A stretch of 64,000 bases of DNA. Source: Antennarius striatus (lineage: Eukaryota > Chordata > Actinopteri > Lophiiformes > Antennariidae). Each line of letters starts with the position of its first letter. Position 1 is the stretch's first letter. This document shows positions 15,101-26,611 of the stretch, piece after piece. The stretch lies in the NCBI RefSeq assembly GCF_040054535.1, contig NC_090783.1, positions 6,344,001 to 6,408,000 on the forward strand, in the 5' to 3' direction. Under the pieces are notes generated by a model that was not told the origin of the DNA, searched no databases, and worked only from the letters and a program-made list of their open reading frames with translations. A program made the translations under genes and the position numbers.

Positions 15101-17960
15101 TACCAAACTAGCTGACATGTGTGCAGTCATCACCACAACTTAAGCAAAAGACAATACGGCTGCCAACCTCTTGAATTGTCTTCCAGGGGAGAATCTCTGA
15201 CACTAAGTGCAAAGCAGCATGCAAAGTTGACTCTGCAAAAATCCTTCATGCTGAAAAAGAGCTCAAACCTCCAAAGGTAGTGTACCAGCATGCCAGGGGG
15301 CACATGTGTACCTGCTGCTTAACATGCACTCTGGATTAACTCCCTGTCAGGACAGCATACAGTAGTTATAATCTGCCCAGACACTCCTGTGTAGAGCACA
15401 AAAGGAGTAACCCTGTGGCTTTATACAAATGCCTTTCATATACACACATACAGAAGACGAATATAGTCATCTTCTAATTTTGGATGTCCTTGATTCTTAT
15501 TGACAAACCAGATGACAGATATAAAACATTCCAAAGAAGTACAAGCCAAGTGTTGCAGCTTTTAGGGTTGTGAAGAACTGCTGACTTTATGGTTTAAAAG
15601 TATGTTTTTATAAACTGAATAAATGCATGTTTTCCCCAGCAGGTGTATCCATGCAGCAATGACAAAGAGTGCAGTGTGGGAAGCTACTGTCACAGCCCTC
15701 AACAGGCTGCGTCTCGCTGTCTCTCCTGCCGCAGGAGGAAGAAGCGCTGCAACCGAGATGCCATGTGCTGCCCTGGCAACCGCTGCAGTAACTGTACATA
15801 TCTGACACACAAGCAGGGCTTCAATGCATGTTGTTTTTGGTTATTTTCTGACTGGAGGTGATTTAGAATTTCTTTGGAGATGTTGACCTTTGCAGATATT
15901 ACAGAAAATGTGACAGCATCACAACAGCTAGCCAAGAGACCTTGCGTAGGAGCCAACACATTTAAATAATGGTGAACACATGCTTTCACACAAAATCCTC
16001 AATCTAATTGACCTGTATTGAATTGATGCTGAGAGGTCAAGAATTAATAGTCACATTTTTAAGGTGTTGTTTCATCATGAACAGTTTGAATGGCATTTAT
16101 AGATGTTTGTGCAGAGACGGTTACCAACAAATAAAGACCTTCCTTCACAATCGCAGTCGGTTTTGTTGAAAAGCCTCCTTCAGCAACCACTAAAATAAGC
16201 TAGTGCCATATTGATCTGATCAAGCAACACAAATGGAATCAGGGTGCATATTGTTTTCTATCAAATTAATATTCTCTTTTCTTTTTCTGTCTTCAGATAT
16301 TTGTGTCCCTATCTCCGAGAGTGTGCTCTCACCTCACATCTCCGCTTTAGATGAGCATTACAAACCCTCTGCCAAAGACCACAACTGGAGGAAGAATGGG
16401 AAGACACATGCTAAGCATCCTAAGCATACTCTTAAAGGCAAGATTATTAAGATAGCCTGGATAATTAAGTCTTTGAGATTCATATCCCTGAATTCATCGT
16501 TCACTGAAAAATCCTGTCGTCTCCAAATGTCGTTCTTCTTGTTCTGCTGTTGTTCTCGCTAAATCGGGTTTGGTTGGCTGGGCTTTTCTGTTTTGCGCTG
16601 TCTGCTTGCCCTACAGAGTTCATGGCCAATTCCAGTCCACAAACTATGTTGATAATTACCCCTCTGCTCGTATGTCAGTGTCTGAGAGCCAAGCGCACAG
16701 CATGGGAAACCTAAAAGAAACCACAATGCCCCTGCTTTTCTGCACCTACGTAAAGCCATACAAGCACTTTCTTTGACAGGAGACATTGTGTGATACACAA
16801 GTGAAAACCACAGAATGCAGGTTTAGCACAATTATAGGTAATGGCTCTCTTAGCCCCCTTCTTAACGTCTATCTCACCTTATATGAGTTTATGTAAGGAC
16901 CTATCCATAAAGCAGTGTGCTTAATGAGACGCCGAAATTACTCAGCTTTAAATGGACCAACAGGACAGAAGGCTGCAATGCTCAAATCAATGTGTAGAAA
17001 GCAGCACTACTTAAACTTGCCATAAAAAAGGCCATTTACTTTTATTTGTGCTTGACTCTCTCCTTCTCCTAAAACATTATAGTGTTTATGCAAGTTACTA
17101 CTTGAGAAAGAGAATCAGTGGCAATAAAGTAATGAACACACAGTCAGTCTATGCAGTCCATCAGAACTTAAATGGTGGAGCAGCTTTTGGCAAAAAAGTG
17201 GTGTGTGTTTAAGCATGTTTAGGAGAAAAAAAAATTGCATGACTAAATGGTGCGAAATATGTGTTCATTAAAGTATTGTTGACCTCCTGCCAAAGTGTCA
17301 GCCTCAGACCAGATGGAAAGTTATGGTTAATGTAAAGAATAAGCAAATTGTTTGCTTGATTTCTGTTGACAGCTCTATGAATTTCTTTGGTCTCTGACAT
17401 GGCCACACATAATGCAGTCCAAACTCAGACATGAAGAAAGGCTAGCTTAAACATTTTGACATCGAAAACCATGGACAAAGTGAAAACATAACAGTCTAAT
17501 GAATAATAATGATACATTTGCTTTATTTAAGTAGACCACTAAAACTCCAAGATACTGGATAGTTTTTGATTTTAAGTGGATCTTCTGTGTCTCTGGTGAT
17601 ACATTTGTTTCCATTTTGAAGTGGACATGTGGCAACTGAATATACTCTATGGAGATATACTATATGCTGGTTCATCACTGATCAATACTGTCTCTAATCT
17701 GTTTGTTAGGGCACGAGGGTGACCCTTGTCTGCGTTCCTCTGATTGCTCGGAGGGCTACTGCTGCGCCCGCCATTTCTGGACCAAAATCTGCAAGCCAGT
17801 GCTGAGGCAAGGAGAGGTGTGTACGAAGCAGAGGAAGAAAGGCTCTCATGGCTTGGAGATCTTCCAACGTTGTGATTGTGCCAAGGGCCTTTCCTGCAAG
17901 GTGTGGAAAGATGCCACCTCCTCATCCAAGTCCAGGCTCCACATGTGCCAGAAGATCTGA
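5924..17960 (+). CDS. dkk2: Dickkopf-related protein 2, complete, four coding exons
   Basis: The coding parts 5924-6127, 15643-15793, 16297-16437 and 17710-17960 join in frame (747 nt) into 248 residues; human DKK2 has 259. Dickkopf proteins are secreted ligands that bind LRP5/6 and Kremen and modulate canonical Wnt signalling. Visible: a hydrophobic signal peptide (about residues 1-24), the conserved NSIK stretch (34-37), an N-glycosylation sequon at N50, the N-terminal cysteine-rich domain with ten cysteines (72, 78, 84, 94, 97, 104, 110, 111, 116, 121), a variable His/Lys-rich linker (about 122-165), and the colipase-fold domain with ten cysteines (172 to 245), nearly identical to other DKK2 proteins. 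The linker and the HEGDPC start of the second domain indicate DKK2 rather than DKK1 or DKK4. The start is the first methionine before the signal peptide. Intron 3 has a GC donor, intron 2 a weak GT donor and intron 1 a tandem acceptor. Confidence 0.95.
10997..11032. repeat. inverted repeat, 11-bp perfect arms
   Basis: CAGGGACGCAC at 10997-11007 is matched by its exact reverse complement at 11022-11032, leaving a 14-base loop. Confidence 0.9.
11195..11230. repeat. inverted repeat, 14-bp perfect arms
   Basis: TTGATCTTGCGTGA at 11195-11208 is matched exactly by its reverse complement at 11217-11230 across an 8-base loop. It abuts the degenerate teleost repeat that begins at about 11231, so it may be part of a mobile-element end. 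Confidence 0.9.
11231..11402 (+). repeat. degenerate teleost interspersed repeat (3' half)
   Basis: The text resembles a very common fish repeat containing 'aattggt..ctc.aaattgaccgtaggt', a later 'agtcagctgggatag' block and a GATGGATGAA-type end, followed by a GAAT run. This copy is diverged and lacks the upstream half. Family recognition is from memory and needs a repeat-library search. Confidence 0.6.
14977..15007. repeat. perfect hairpin, 14-bp arms, 3-nt loop
   Basis: CTTGTATCAAGCAC (14977-14990) and its exact reverse complement (14994-15007) flank TGT. Confidence 0.9.
15643..15793 (+). CDS. dkk2: DKK2 coding exon 2 (most of the N-terminal Cys-rich domain)
   Basis: Encodes residues 69-118 plus one base, including nine of the ten cysteines of domain 1. 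The acceptor is the tandem CAGCAG: splicing at the first AG would start at 15640 and add one glutamine. The donor (AACT|GTACAT) is weak but is the only one that keeps the phase with exon 3 and restores the tenth cysteine. The frame stays open to 15861, which is read-through into the intron. Confidence 0.88.
16297..16437 (+). CDS. dkk2: DKK2 coding exon 3 (end of domain 1 and linker)
   Basis: The acceptor TGTCTTCAG is strong. The exon supplies the last cysteine of domain 1 (ICVP), the conserved [13 protein letters not shown] segment, and a His/Lys-rich linker. It must end at 16437 for exon 4 to join in frame; the next bases are GCAAGA, so the donor is the non-canonical GC type. Confidence 0.9.
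17710..17960 (+). CDS. dkk2: DKK2 coding exon 4 (colipase-fold domain and stop)
   Basis: The acceptor TTGTTAG precedes GG-CAC, which completes glycine 166. The exon encodes the C-terminal domain with all ten cysteines, the basic KQRKKG patch and the terminal CQKI, with TGA at 17958-17960. This is the most conserved part of the protein and carries LRP6/Kremen binding in the family. Confidence 0.96.
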
Positions 17961-19359
17961 AATGGAGGCAGCTGCTGTCTGCGTAGAGGCCTCTGTCTCC
18001 ATCTGCCAAGGAAAGTTTTTAAAGGATGGGTTGTGGCTGAACTGAAAGGAGTAAAAAAACAGAGACTAACAAGAGACAGAACAGACTGTGGATTCAGGCT
18101 CGCTATTCGGCAAGCGGAGAGCGAATGGGATAGCTTTAATGTGTTTGCTGTGAATGGTCCATCCCTTCACCCACATACAAACATGTGCCCTCACACAAAG
18201 GCACACATGCACCTCATGGGTTTCTGAGATCAATGCTGTGCTCACACACAAATACAACGTTTTTACACACTTTCATGACATTTAGGGAGCCACAAAGTTA
18301 ACTGCTAAATGCTTATAGGTTTGTACCTTTTCGAGATGGATGAAACAGACGCATCAATCTTTCAACAAGTTTAAATTTATAATGAGACGGATACACTCTT
18401 TCATTTACACACAAGACATATGTCTACAAATCAAATTCCAAAGTCAAAGATTGGAATCACAATATCCTGTGTTTCAATACCGGAGCTGAGTTTTGCCATA
18501 ATGTGTTGTTTATGTCAGTAAATCTCAATATCCCTTTCTGCACAACATTTATTTAAGGTTTAAAGAATTCAACCAATGCCAGGAAAGATATTTGTAACCA
18601 GTAACAATGTCCAGACTGACTAAATATCATTCATATGAGGGACTAATGGCTTACACCGTTTACTCTGGAGCTTGACTTGTTTGCTTCACAGACTTCAATG
18701 CAAGGCATAAAATTCTTAAAAGAAGAACGCATGAACATTTGCATCAGAGTGATGGGCCTCATATGGAACAAAGTCTCTGCCCGATATTTAGCCTGAAGAA
18801 GAAAGAGATAATGTATTGTATCCGTAAAGGAAACCTTGTTTGATCTGTCAGATACAGCTGTAATCTATTGTTATACAAATATGTGGGTTAAAACAGTTGC
18901 ACTGAGATAGTGCTCTGCAGACTGTGTAGTTTTTGATACCAGTCAGAGAGTGGTTCTGCCTTTTTAATCATTTGAACCGAATTTAAAGTTTTAATGAAGG
19001 TACGTTTGTTTCCATTCACAAAGCCAGTAGGAATGAGAGATAAAAGAAGATTAATTAATTACACAAATGTGCCATAAACCGCATGTTTTCAAAAGAAAAT
19101 CATAGTTTTAATCAATATTTTGTTGATTGCACACAGCCCTGTTTAATTTCTGGCTTATCAAATATGGCTGCATTCTTTCTTCTCATGAAATACTCTGCAG
19201 TGCTGTTGTCCCGGAGGCGAAGCATGCTTTTTTTGGACAACTTTAAACAATCATTTGTTACCTACATAGTCAATATAATATCACATTTTTGCTTTACTGT
19301 TTCGAGAGCATCAACTACAAATATTTGTAACAACTTAAAATATCAATAAGCTTTTATAT

Positions 19360-19418
19360 TGTAAATAGATAGGAAACAATGAAAATGTATTTAAGAATCA
19401 ATGTATATCATGTACATA
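19360..19418 (+). promoter_or_regulatory. pair of Pumilio-type motifs in the DKK2 3' UTR
   Basis: TGTAAATA at 19360-19367 and TGTACATA at 19411-19418 both match the TGTANATA consensus bound by PUF proteins, 51 bases apart start to start. Binding is inferred from the motif only. Confidence 0.45.
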
Positions 19419-19753
19419 TTACAAAAAATATAAATCTTGAACGCTACAGCAAAATGATATAGGCGAGTGTGATGAAGGCTGATATGAAGGGAAGAGGGGA
19501 CGAGCACAGTTGAAATAATATAGTTGAATTGATAAAAGCTGTGAGTTTAAGTAATGGGGAGAGGCATAGCTAACTGTGACTGATATTACAGACTCTGTGA
19601 TTAAAAAGGGGTTTTCCGAAACAGAGACAAGTCCAATAACTTCCAAAATAGTTTGTGTAAAGGGTGTGTAAATGGTGTCAAGATTTATATCCCCCTAAAT
19701 ATTGTGTTAATACATTGCATTGATTTTTTTTTTTGTATTTACAATGATGAACG

Positions 19754-19759
19754 AATAAA
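19754..19759 (+). terminator. poly(A) signal for DKK2
   Basis: AATAAA followed within about 30 bases by GT-rich text (TGTATTTTGTATCATTGG). Confidence 0.5.
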
Positions 19760-19988
19760 AGAATGTATTTTGTATCATTGGTTACAAAAGACTGGTAATC
19801 ATTTGGTGCATATAACACAAAAGACAGAAAAGGGAATGGATTGAATGTAACTGTTTATTGCAGCTGATGGCACGAGTTAATTTGTCGCTTAGAAAGACTT
19901 TGATCCGTCAGGGAGGTTGGGATTAAAGGTTGTCTGGCCTGAGCAGAGGAAAGATAGAACACCAGTCCTGGAGTCCAAGTCTACACAC

Positions 19989-20021
19989 TGGTGGTGGTGG
20001 TGGTGGTGGTGGTGGTGGTGG
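19989..20021. repeat. TGG trinucleotide microsatellite
   Basis: Eleven uninterrupted TGG units. Confidence 0.95.
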
Positions 20022-20505
20022 CAGATGGATCTGTTGAGGCTAATGAAATGACAAAGTAAAAACATAAAATACCATTAGATGTTACCATGTCAACTGAATA
20101 GATAATTGAATATGAAGTAATCATCAAATAGAAAACAACAACAGACTAAACCAATAAATGCTGAAACTCTTCATTCGCCTTTAAACTCCACTGACTGTGG
20201 TTACATGTGAGAATTTTTTCATGACTACAAATATGATTTCAAGAGAGCCATTACAGACTGATGATTTTCAGATGTGATCTTGGATGAATATGCTAAAATG
20301 GTTGTCTTCCAGTGTAGAAGATATGTTTGGCTAGGTAGAGACAATGTATAATTTTACTGTAATAACTGAACGTAGCATATGATGACATTGATATTGAAAT
20401 TGCTCAAGACAACACTTCCATGACTAAGATTACTATGTTACTACATTATCAACTTTCACAACTTGTTCTGACTGTTCTCAAGAGAGTAACATATTACTGT
20501 ATATG

Positions 20506-20582
<77 letters not shown>
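20506..20582. repeat. TAGA tetranucleotide microsatellite
   Basis: About 19 perfect TAGA units over 77 bases, with no interruption seen. Likely polymorphic. Confidence 0.97.
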
Positions 20583-20583
<1 letters not shown>

Positions 20584-22422
20584 TTGTCTCAGCAGTAGAG
20601 CCATGCTACTCTTTCTAATCTTTTGTTCAGAATGTTGTAAATGCGCTTTAAACCAGATGTAAGGATTACGTGACTCTTTGAACAGCTGCAGTGTCACAAT
20701 CTGCTACCAAATCATTTTAGATTTACAATCATTGTGTAGTATAATTTCCAGCTTGACTGTCAGTATATATTTAGAGGGGGCCAGAATGCCAATATAAGCT
20801 ATATGCATTGTGAAAGTAAAAAATTCTTAAGCTTAAACATGTGGCGCTATTGTGAAGAGACCAGACTCTTCCAGCCTTGTTGTAAAATAGCTGCTGGGTT
20901 TTTATCGGTTGTGTCTTATGTCCTCTGCAAATAATTTTTAATACATATTCAATTTTTCCTCAACAGTCATTAGATTATTTTACAGTCTATGGGAGAAATG
21001 AGGGCGTGATCTCTCGTGTAAATGTGTTCAACAGATGTTCAGTATTTGTATTTCAAGTTAAGTGCAGACTCCAAAAGGTAAAGCCATTTGCACCATTCAT
21101 TGTCTTCTCTTCCCACTCTTTGTAATCTGCTTGTAATGACAACAGGGAAGATGTCATCTAAAAGATATCGCAAAGAACTATTCCACAATGTTAAACAACT
21201 TTATAGATATTCTGTTGATCTTTTTTTAATTTAAGGTGATGAGAGCGGCAATACGTCATTTTCTCACATTCCTTGATAGTAAAATCAAATAAAGAAACTA
21301 ATAATGAATCACCCTCAAACTGCACTCTGCACTTTACAAGGTTGTGTTTTAAATGTAATAAGTGTCAGGTCTTTTTTTTTTCACACATGCTTTTGATTGA
21401 AAGTACTGACAGTATCCTACCTTTGTTTTGTTGGGTTTTCTATTTACTGAAATATTGGAATCCTTTTTATTTACACAGACACTGGAAACAGGACATTCAC
21501 AATGACTGGAGACTTCAGGTCGCCATGGAAAAAAGCAGTAGATACAGACATAAATTGCTTTTCTCCTGCTCCAGGCCACCCACAGGTTTTGGAGTCTCCA
21601 CTGAAAATCTGCTAATGAGACAGTGACTGTCACTGACTCTGCACTTTCCAATGTGTGTCAGCAGAAAATACAATTGAAGGAGTGCATATGGACAGGTTTG
21701 GTTGCCCATTAGCATGCCAACTGGATAAATATGCTAAATGATTTAGATGACAACTTTGATTCTGTGCCCATGGCGGCACAGTGTGAATCAGAAATGTAGC
21801 TTGGCTTTTTATGGCTCATGTTATTCACTGTGGTCGAGAAGGAAAGAGACTTCATGCCTTTATCACATGAACTTCTACTATAAGCTGTTGAAAAAGATGA
21901 TGGCTGTCCATTTTATAATGACTATGGCACAAATATGGATTTAATTTGATTCATACTTTAATCAATCTGCATGTCTCTATTTAGCAAGAAAGGGAATCTG
22001 CATCTTAAACAAAGACAGACCTTGATAACAGTCGAGAAAAAATTAGAAACATATGAAGAAAGTTGTGCTGACCATAGGAAACATATAGTTGGATGAGTGC
22101 CTGGTGATGTTTTACCCCTCTATCACAGGAAATGCCATTTTCAAAGTGTTTTTAACCCCCATGGGACCCAAAATTGAGGAATGCACTTGTAACCTGAATT
22201 TGTAGGTATTACATAATAGTAATAGTAGTTCATAAAGGAGTTTACCAAGTAAATAATGTATAAACTGCCAGACTTTATCTAAATGATAACATCACTCTTT
22301 GTTGGCTGACATTGTTAATCTCATTGTATTTTCCAATGGAAGATGGAGGCTGTTCAGATTATAAACTCAAAAAAACTTAAAAAAAACCCTCTTTGATAAA
22401 AACAAAACAAAACAAAACTTAT

Positions 22423-22511
22423 GGCCCAGGTCCCTCTTGAAAAATAGATTCTTAATGTCAATGAGTCTAACCTGGATAAATAAAGGTTAAAATAAAATAA
22501 AAAATAAAATT
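22423..22511 (+). repeat. teleost retroposon-like 3' tail
   Basis: The sequence runs from 'ggcccaggtccctcttg' through 'taacctggataaataaagg' to a tail of AATAAA-type repeats. This resembles a very common fish retroposon 3' end. No protein-coding part is attached, so it is a short or 5'-truncated copy. The family name needs a library search. Confidence 0.6.
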
Positions 22512-23595
22512 ATTTTACTTAGAACCCTAAAAATCCATAAATCCATTTTTTTATTATGGTCTTTTATCGTCCAATGAAAGCACGTTTACTGAGGGGTCAT
22601 ATAAATGCCTTGGTTCAGCCAAAGCTAAAGTATATAGAGAAAAATGTCTCAGGTTAGAAATCTAAATATGCTCTGAAGTATTCATAATGCCTGGCAAAGC
22701 TTTAGTCTGGAACAAAGTTCAAAGTTATTATTTTCCATGCTGTGGCAGATGGTCCAAGAAAATAACCATTTCGACATCAGAGGTTATTCAAATAGATGTC
22801 ATCCCTCTGCCAACACTCAATCCCTAAACCCCTGTCTGGTCAATCACTCCACTGCTATTAAACACTTGCATTAGTCCTTTATGGAAATAGTCCAGAGACT
22901 GTTTGTAATTTTTTTTCTGTATTTTACAGACATTGTGCCCCACACGGGGAATACCCTTTCAATTTCTTTCTCTTTCCTTCTACAAGCTTCATAAGCTTCT
23001 GAGCCCCAAACATTTAGTCAGTGGATCTGTTTGTTTATTGTCTCCCATCACACATTGTATTGTCACTAGAGGTTTGTTCAATCTATAACGATCAAAAGCA
23101 GATGGCACTGGAATCCTTGTCACTTGGTGCGAGGATACAGAACTCCTTCAAATGACACTTTCTGTCTCTTTCTTGACGTCAAAACATTTTTGGCTAAATA
23201 TTATCCTTAGTTACATTTTAGAACTCAAATTGCTGTTGATTCTTCTTTTTTTTTTTAAAAGCTGGAATGACAAAATACTCCAGGGTTGGGTATTTTTGTG
23301 TGGATTAGCCAATCTTGCATAATGTATATTGTCAGTGTATTCACAAGACATTCCCATAAAGAGTTGGTCAGTAACTCAGTGGACTTGTAAGGCCTGGTGA
23401 TAAGGCAGTACTTGTAAGGGAAACTCTCAAGATGACCTTGGGTAAAAAGGGCGAACTGGGGCATAACACGATGCTCATGTTGTAGGACATGAATTTGCAG
23501 TGCTGCTCTTGGTAATGACAGGGAATGCATCTCTACTACTCTTCATGCAAATGTTACTGCCAAAAAAGAAAAGAAATGCCTAGAGAGACAGAGTA

Positions 23596-23850
23596 GAGTA
23601 GAGAGTACAGTATAACTTTATTCATCCCTTAAGGAGGTCCTATCAGGGAAATTAATTTCTTCATCGCACACTGCACACAAAACACAGAAAAAGCACACAG
23701 AAAGCACCAGCACATAGAAAGTAGTACAACACCAAATAGAAAGATTAATAAATAACCCATCAAGAATATACAAATAGAAAATCATTAATCAAGTCATTTG
23801 AGGTTCACATCAGAGAAGGTGTGCTGCAGGGACTGTAAGTCCAACTCGGC
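23596..23850 (-). repeat. teleost retroposon fragment, reverse orientation
   Basis: The left end, read on the minus strand, has the typical CCTCCTTAAGGGATGAATAAAG tail preceded by a 'cctgatagg' block, a signature of common fish retroposons. The right boundary is approximate. Confidence 0.55.
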
Positions 23851-26130
23851 CCGATGGTGGCAGAGTCTTTAGGTATCTCTCCAGAGTTGTGCAAATACGA
23901 TTGTGCATTATCCAAAAACCTGCATTTTCTCACAAAGTCTTCACCAATGGCACCCACTATGCTTCTGGGAATGGATGAGACTGTCACCATTTGGCTGAAC
24001 CTGTGAGATTAGCAGGATCTCCAGGGTTCCGGATATGCTTGGAATTGGCTTGGGTTGTTCTGCACCATAAATCAAATATATACTTGTGATAAGAGCTTCT
24101 TTTGCATGGAACCGAAACTCCCTGAAAGGTGTACAGTACAATATGTTGTGGGCCCATCGGTGACCAGTCTTTAAGGGGGTCAAGCCCACACAGTCAATTG
24201 GAAAACCTGGGAGGAAGAACAGTGGGCTTGGAGGTCCCATGGTGCCGTATCAGTTAGAGCTGAGATATTTAGAAACAGGTCAAGTGAAATCTACCAGGGG
24301 GTCACAGAGAATTATTACAACATTACAACATCACTCTGCCAACTCCCATGCTTTTGGTAAGGCTCTGTTCTATGGGCAGTATCATCATCCAACTGTAACC
24401 TGCACTGCAACATATGTGTAGGCTTAACCTGCAGGTATGTGCTCAGCAATAAAGCCAACTCAAAGTTCCATTCAATTGCAAAAATTCCTTTGCATAACGT
24501 AAGTACTCTTCCTTTGTTGTCTGACTCCTGCCCTTCTTCTGGGGGCATGCCTCTTTACATTAAGCTTACATATTACACACCTGCCCCCCCTCCCCCTTTT
24601 CACACTTGAGTGAGAAGTTGAAATGCATCCAAGTGAAGGTCAACCTTGTGTGTCCATTGCAACATATGGTTTTCATTAGGTTGAAATGCAGAGATTGAAT
24701 CTTCTCATCCTTAGCTGTACCCATACGCTGCATTACAACACACATTTTGTGAAGTTGACATATAAGGTACCATATGCTCATCAGATTCTGTTTTTGGTTT
24801 TTTTTGCACGTGCTGGGCATATTGCCTTTTTGAAACCATGGAATAATAATATTAATCTGTATTAGAAGAGGATGGTGTGGTAGTGTGATGGACCAGGTGG
24901 GAGTCATCACTCAACCCTTGCTTTAGATAAGAGCTGCTCTATAACTTAGCCACATCACAATTATCTCCTGGTTTTTTGTTAAATGCTTACTATTTGTCCA
25001 CCAAATATATAAGAGCCCTTTTGTCTCTATGCTTCTTTACCTTTCAGCATGACCAGTGTTGGAAATTATTAACAAGAAAGTGAGTTTTATGGACTTCAAT
25101 CAAACAACAAATGCTAATTAGATTTTCATGTGAAGTTTTCCCCTCCTTGCCTGGGGGTGAGGCTGACACTCTAGTCTGTGTACTTCTGGAGTTACAGGTA
25201 GAGACTCTCAGTTAGTATTGTAGATTCTCATTCATCCAAGTCATGGCAATTCTTGAAGTTTGAACCTGAACCCTTACATACAGGTCTAAGTACTCCTCGA
25301 TGCGTTGAACGGCAAAACTGTTGGGTTTTGGTTTGGCTTTTTTGTCCTTCGGGTGAACCAATTTGTGTCTGAGGGTGTTACTTGCACTGGGAAGTCCCCA
25401 GAAATTCTCACAACTGTTCACACCCTCAACCAAGTGAAACTGATAATAAACCTCAAAACTCAAATTATGTCCCATTGGGCAAACAAACTTCTTATGTCTT
25501 CATTGATTTAAACAAATAAATATATTTACTCCCCTCCAGAACAGAAGAAGTCTCCTGGATGAGAGGTGCAACATTTTGTCCAATGAGACCTCTGGTTTCC
25601 CTATAACCAGATGGTGTTGCCAGACATTCACACTGAAAGCACATTAGCTTGATTCAGTGATACCTCCAATGTGCCATCCACAAACAAGACCAATGACAGC
25701 ATCCCTCCGGGAAGTGGAACACCAGCCCCCTTTATCCACAAAAACTGAATATCAGATTGTCAGTGTTGTGAGTGGAGTGCTAGTTCTTAGTATTTTCTCT
25801 CTTTATCTCTTGCTGGTACATCTTACAATATCCACATCAGCTGTCAGCTGAGGAGGAGACCCTGTACATATGGAATATGTAACTGGGTGGAGAGAGTCTT
25901 AATATGAAAGAGAACAGCTGATATTACAATGACAGCCCCAGAATGTGACATCACTGTGATTATGAGTGAGCATGCAAGAAAGAGTGACTGACAGGATAAC
26001 AGGGGAAATAAACTACTGCTTTTGTAAGAAGGGTGGCTTTCCTGACTGAAACGAACTTGATTTGATAAGTCATCCGTTGTTACATCCCATGAAGCAGATG
26101 CATTGTAATTGTCAGTGTTTGTGTGCTTGT

Positions 26131-26161
26131 CCATCCGTCCATACGTCCGTCCGTCCGTCCA
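26131..26161. repeat. TCCG-type tetranucleotide run
   Basis: Imperfect TCCA/TCCG units ending in (GTCC)n, at the left edge of an interspersed repeat. Confidence 0.85.
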
Positions 26162-26490
26162 CCAAATATCTTCACAACCGTTGCAGATAAAAAGATGAAA
26201 GAAAAAGCAGATTACCCGGGCAGCAAAGGGGATGAAAATGAGATGATGACGTTGACCTTGTGAAAAGTAGGTCAAGGTGAAATTTCAACTTTTGTACACT
26301 CAGGAACCAGATAAGATCAAAAGACGAGGGAGAAGGCCATTGTGAGTAAGATCATAGATCAAGGCGCTAGCTTTGATCTATGAATGTAGGTCAGAGCACT
26401 AGCTCTGATCTTTGACCAATGCAAGTAGGTCAGGGTAAAATTTTGAATTCAGGGGTGTCGCGGGATGTTGCAGTCTGTGAATTCCTTGGT
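26131..26490 (+). repeat. interspersed repeat with internal AGGTCA-containing subunits
   Basis: After the TCCG run the sequence has 'aaccgttgcag..aaaa' and then three subunits carrying AGGTCA (near 26270, 26389 and 26427), two of them followed by an AAATTT-like block. Between them are two imperfect palindromes centred on CTAGCT. I recall very similar repeats in other fish genomes but cannot name the family. Confidence 0.5.
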
Positions 26491-26611
26491 TCTAGTTTGA
26501 AATTAACTGTAAGTGACTGTAACTTGCAAACAATTAAAAAAAAAACCCTGCAGCACTCATGCTTATTTTCTGAAAACATATTGCAATTATCTCTAGGATG
26601 ATTAGCCACCA

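Larger units (their letters stand above)
6128..15642 (+). other. DKK2 intron 1 (9.5 kb)
   Basis: This long first intron holds no recognisable coding sequence. It contains two perfect inverted repeats near 11.0-11.2 kb, a degenerate teleost repeat (11231-11402), a C-rich run (9819-9836) and a perfect 14-bp-arm hairpin (14977-15007). The rest shows nothing I can assign. Confidence 0.85.
17961..19780 (+). other. dkk2: likely DKK2 3' UTR
   Basis: No gene follows the DKK2 stop. An AATAAA at 19754-19759 is the first exact canonical poly(A) signal I found after the stop, giving a 3' UTR of about 1.8 kb. Its distal part is AU-rich and carries two TGTANATA motifs. The end point is inferred. Confidence 0.55.

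Noticed and set aside
15643..15861. Continuous open frame past DKK2 exon 2
   Set aside because: The part after 15793 has no DKK2 homology, and the later GTGATT donor at 15858 leaves the wrong phase for exon 3.
20506..20582. CRISPR-like periodic array
   Set aside because: It is a simple TAGA tetranucleotide repeat without spacers, in a vertebrate genome.
25844..26275. 143-codon minus-strand frame
   Set aside because: Overlaps the TCCG-containing interspersed repeat; no protein similarity recognised.
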